Source of the DNA: Ruminococcus sp.
GTDB lineage: Bacteria > Bacillota > Clostridia > Oscillospirales > Ruminococcaceae
DNA: 64,000 nt
Direction: 5' to 3'
NCBI GenBank assembly: GCA_029062165.1
Contig: JAIDQQ010000017.1
Coordinates: 43,714 to 107,713, forward strand
The notes beneath the pieces are model-generated. The model saw nothing but the letters and a program-made list of their open reading frames with translations, made no database searches and had not been told where the DNA came from. Made by a program: the position numbers and the translations under genes. Below, piece by piece: positions 62,378 to 64,000 of this stretch (position 1 is its first letter; the number at the start of each line of letters is the position of its first letter).

Positions 62378-62403
62378 GATTACCTCCTGTTAAAATATCG
62401 TTC

Positions 62404-62477
62404 ACATAAATTTAATATATTCTAACATAAATCAAAATATATGTATTGCATATTTGTCATTGAAATGGCATTTATGT
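62404..62477. promoter_or_regulatory. candidate operator for the AraC-type regulator (two direct and one inverted octamers)
   Basis: ACATAAAT occurs at 62404-62411 and 62425-62432, exactly 21 bp apart, and inverted as ATTTATGT at 62470-62477. They lie between the divergent xylanase and regulator genes. Two-helical-turn spacing is what AraC-family dimers typically recognise. Confidence 0.5.
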
Positions 62478-62489
62478 TATCGGTTAAGG

Positions 62490-62518
62490 TTGAAATTTTT
62501 CCGGATACGTGATATAAT
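62490..62518 (+). promoter_or_regulatory. SigmaA promoter of the AraC-type regulator gene
   Basis: TTGAAA (62490-62495) and TATAAT (62513-62518), 17-bp spacing, 35 nt before the ATG. Confidence 0.83.
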
Positions 62519-62553
62519 GTGAATAAAGAATATTTTTTCAAGGGGTGTATATT

Positions 62554-63777
62554 ATGAATTATGAACAGATTCCCGACATAACACCGGAAGAACTTATTTA
62601 TATAAGTCGACAGTTTGCCAATATGTTCGGATTCCCTGTAAGGCTTTACAATAAAAATGAACTCGTATTTTTTCATTCGACTGCAAATATTATCGCTGAC
62701 CCTGTTTCACTGTGTCTTGACGAGATAATATGCAAAAATGAACAAATCAGCTATTATGTCTACGAGAACGCCTTTTATTATGGTATCGTCAACTGCGGAC
62801 AGTATAAATTTATAACAGGTCCTGTAACGGAAATAAGACTTTCTGACCACGATTTCAACAGACTGGGCTTCATGTTAGATATAGAAAAAAATGATATTCC
62901 GCTTTTCACGTCGTCAATGAAAAGCCTTTCCGGAATACATCTCGATACGCTTATTCAGGCAATTATCATGTATAATTTTTCGGTCAACAGGACAATGTAC
63001 AATATATCTGACATAAGAATAAAAAGTAAGGAACAGAATAATATTTCTTCCGATATAAAGGAAAGCGAAATTTCATATACAGGCGAAACACTTTTCATGA
63101 ACAGTTCACGCACCTATGCTATCGAAAGAGACATGATTAAGAAAGTAATGAACGGCGACGTTGACGGACTTATTGACGGTGCTACAAAAATACCGGCAGT
63201 TAGTTCCGGAAATCTTGCACCGCACCTGCTCCGACACAGTAAGAATTTCTTCATAAAACTCGAAACTATTATGGCACGTACCGCTATTGATGCCGGTCTT
63301 GATGTTGACGAGGTTTTTTCAATTGAGGAAATGTATATAAGAAAATGCGAATCCCTTGACAATATTGACCGCATTAAAAATCTACAGTATCATATGGTAA
63401 TCGACTATGCAGACCGAGTAAAAAAACTCCGGCAGTATAACGGGAAAAACTCCAAACTTGTGACGGAAATTTCAGGATATATCCGGAATCATATTTCAGA
63501 ACCGGTCAAAACTTCGGATATTGCCGATTACTTAGGCAGGAGCAGGGGCGGTATAACTACGGAGTTTAAAAAACAAACCGGTATGAATCTTTCTGACTTC
63601 ATAAAGCTGAAAAAAATTCAGGAGGCTCAGGAACTTCTTTACGCAACCAGTCAGAGCCTTGTCATGATAAGTAACTATCTCGGTTTTTCTTCGCAAAGCC
63701 ATTTTACAAGGGTATTCAAGGAAATTACCGGAATAACACCGAAAGAATACCGTGACAAAAATCACATAATACGATAA
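62554..63777 (+). CDS. AraC-family transcriptional regulator
   Basis: A 407-residue regulator. The C-terminal double helix-turn-helix (about 305-403) is clear: EPVKTSDIADYLGRSRGGIT, then SQSLVMISNYLGFSSQSHFT and RVFKEITGITPKEYRDKN. The N-terminal 300 residues are a poorly conserved sensor region (GFPVRLYNKNELVFFHST near residue 25) without a recognised ligand domain; similar long AraC regulators are common beside polysaccharide genes in gut Firmicutes. ATG 62554 with AAGGGG is chosen; the open frame begins at 62545 with a GTG overlapping that site. Divergent to the xylanase gene, its likely target. Confidence 0.9.
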   Translation: MNYEQIPDITPEELIYISRQFANMFGFPVRLYNKNELVFFHSTANIIADPVSLCLDEIICKNEQISYYVYENAFYYGIVNCGQYKFITGPVTEIRLSDHDFNRLGFMLDIEKNDIPLFTSSMKSLSGIHLDTLIQAIIMYNFSVNRTMYNISDIRIKSKEQNNISSDIKESEISYTGETLFMNSSRTYAIERDMIKKVMNGDVDGLIDGATKIPAVSSGNLAPHLLRHSKNFFIKLETIMARTAIDAGLDVDEVFSIEEMYIRKCESLDNIDRIKNLQYHMVIDYADRVKKLRQYNGKNSKLVTEISGYIRNHISEPVKTSDIADYLGRSRGGITTEFKKQTGMNLSDFIKLKKIQEAQELLYATSQSLVMISNYLGFSSQSHFTRVFKEITGITPKEYRDKNHIIR

Positions 63778-63806
63778 AAAAACTATGGATATTTCACCAT
63801 AGTTTT
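63778..63806 (+). terminator. terminator of the AraC-type regulator gene
   Basis: AACTATGG (63781-63788) pairs with CCATAGTT (63797-63804) around an 8-nt loop, directly after the stop, followed by T residues. The remaining 194 bp to the window end hold no supported gene. Confidence 0.82.
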
Positions 63807-64000
63807 CTTACGATTGTCTCCGATACAGAAACAATACCCCTGTTAATAAACTGATTTACTTTTTTGTGCAGATAAGTTAATCAGTAAATTTTTTCAGATT
63901 CATTTCCTGCTCCTATTTGTATAAACATTTTTAATGTAATACTGATTTTAGCATATTTCACAGGATTTGTATTGCATTTTTGTCAGATAATTTATATATC

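Noticed and set aside
63877..63903. 8-codon minus-strand mini-ORF (MNLKKFTD) with AGGAG upstream
   Set aside because: Too short to support as a gene; the following sequence has stops in all frames and no clear promoter was found. It could be a leader or debris.

Overview
The window reads as chromosomal DNA of a cellulosome-forming, spore-forming-lineage anaerobic Firmicute, most likely a Ruminococcus relative (Oscillospiraceae). This is inferred from seven secreted proteins with dockerin modules, a GH30-CBM22-dockerin-GH43-CBM6 xylanase, spoIIE and yunB homologues, a glgBCDA operon, an anaerobic-type CO dehydrogenase, a low to moderate GC content and SigmaA-like promoters. No rRNA, tRNA, CRISPR array, insertion sequence or phage gene was seen.

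Layout. (1) 1-18.6 kb: one long plus-strand gene series. It has two flavoprotein genes (the first cut by the window edge), a small ORF, rsmA, and then a nearly complete anaerobic cobalamin pathway (cbiL, cbiD, cbiF, cbiG, cbiH, a cbiJ-cbiE-cbiT fusion, cbiA, cobT, cobU, cobS, a short cobU-like gene, cobC, cbiB, cobD, cbiP, cbiC), mostly with 4-nt start/stop overlaps. (2) 18.6-24.2 kb: a cobalamin riboswitch followed by a lipoprotein-type CbiK cobaltochelatase, a two-domain lipoprotein and a BtuFCD-like ABC importer. This looks like a surface module for metal-tetrapyrrole or corrinoid acquisition. (3) 24.2-33.1 kb: cellulosomal genes (M6 protease/double dockerin/beta-helix; PL1 pectate lyase-CBM6-dockerin; a small dockerin protein with a tiny membrane partner), interrupted by glyA. 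(4) 33.1-36.5 kb: shikimate genes aroB-aroA-aroC. (5) 36.5-42.3 kb: yunB, a TetM-like GTPase fused to a NYN nuclease and flanked by AT-rich repeats, and spoIIE. (6) 42.5-48.4 kb: glycogen operon glgB-glgC-glgD-glgA. (7) 48.5-50.7 kb: a solitary CO dehydrogenase lacking one expected C-cluster cysteine. (8) 50.7-63.8 kb: dockerin proteins with leucine-rich repeats or a transglutaminase-like fold, a small XRE regulator pair, the bifunctional xylanase and a divergent AraC-type regulator.

How it fits together: the riboswitch import module and the biosynthesis series together cover corrinoid supply. The dockerin proteins would be displayed on a scaffoldin encoded elsewhere, since no cohesin is present here. 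Candidates for something undescribed are the CO dehydrogenase with an Asp at a C-cluster cysteine position, the ribosome-GTPase/NYN-nuclease fusion, the extracytoplasmic chelatase-importer module, the protease/double-dockerin/beta-helix protein, and an almost complete absence of the tetranucleotide GATC across the whole window. Starts were re-chosen from ribosome binding sites and overlaps; all functional calls rest on motif recognition by eye, without database searches.
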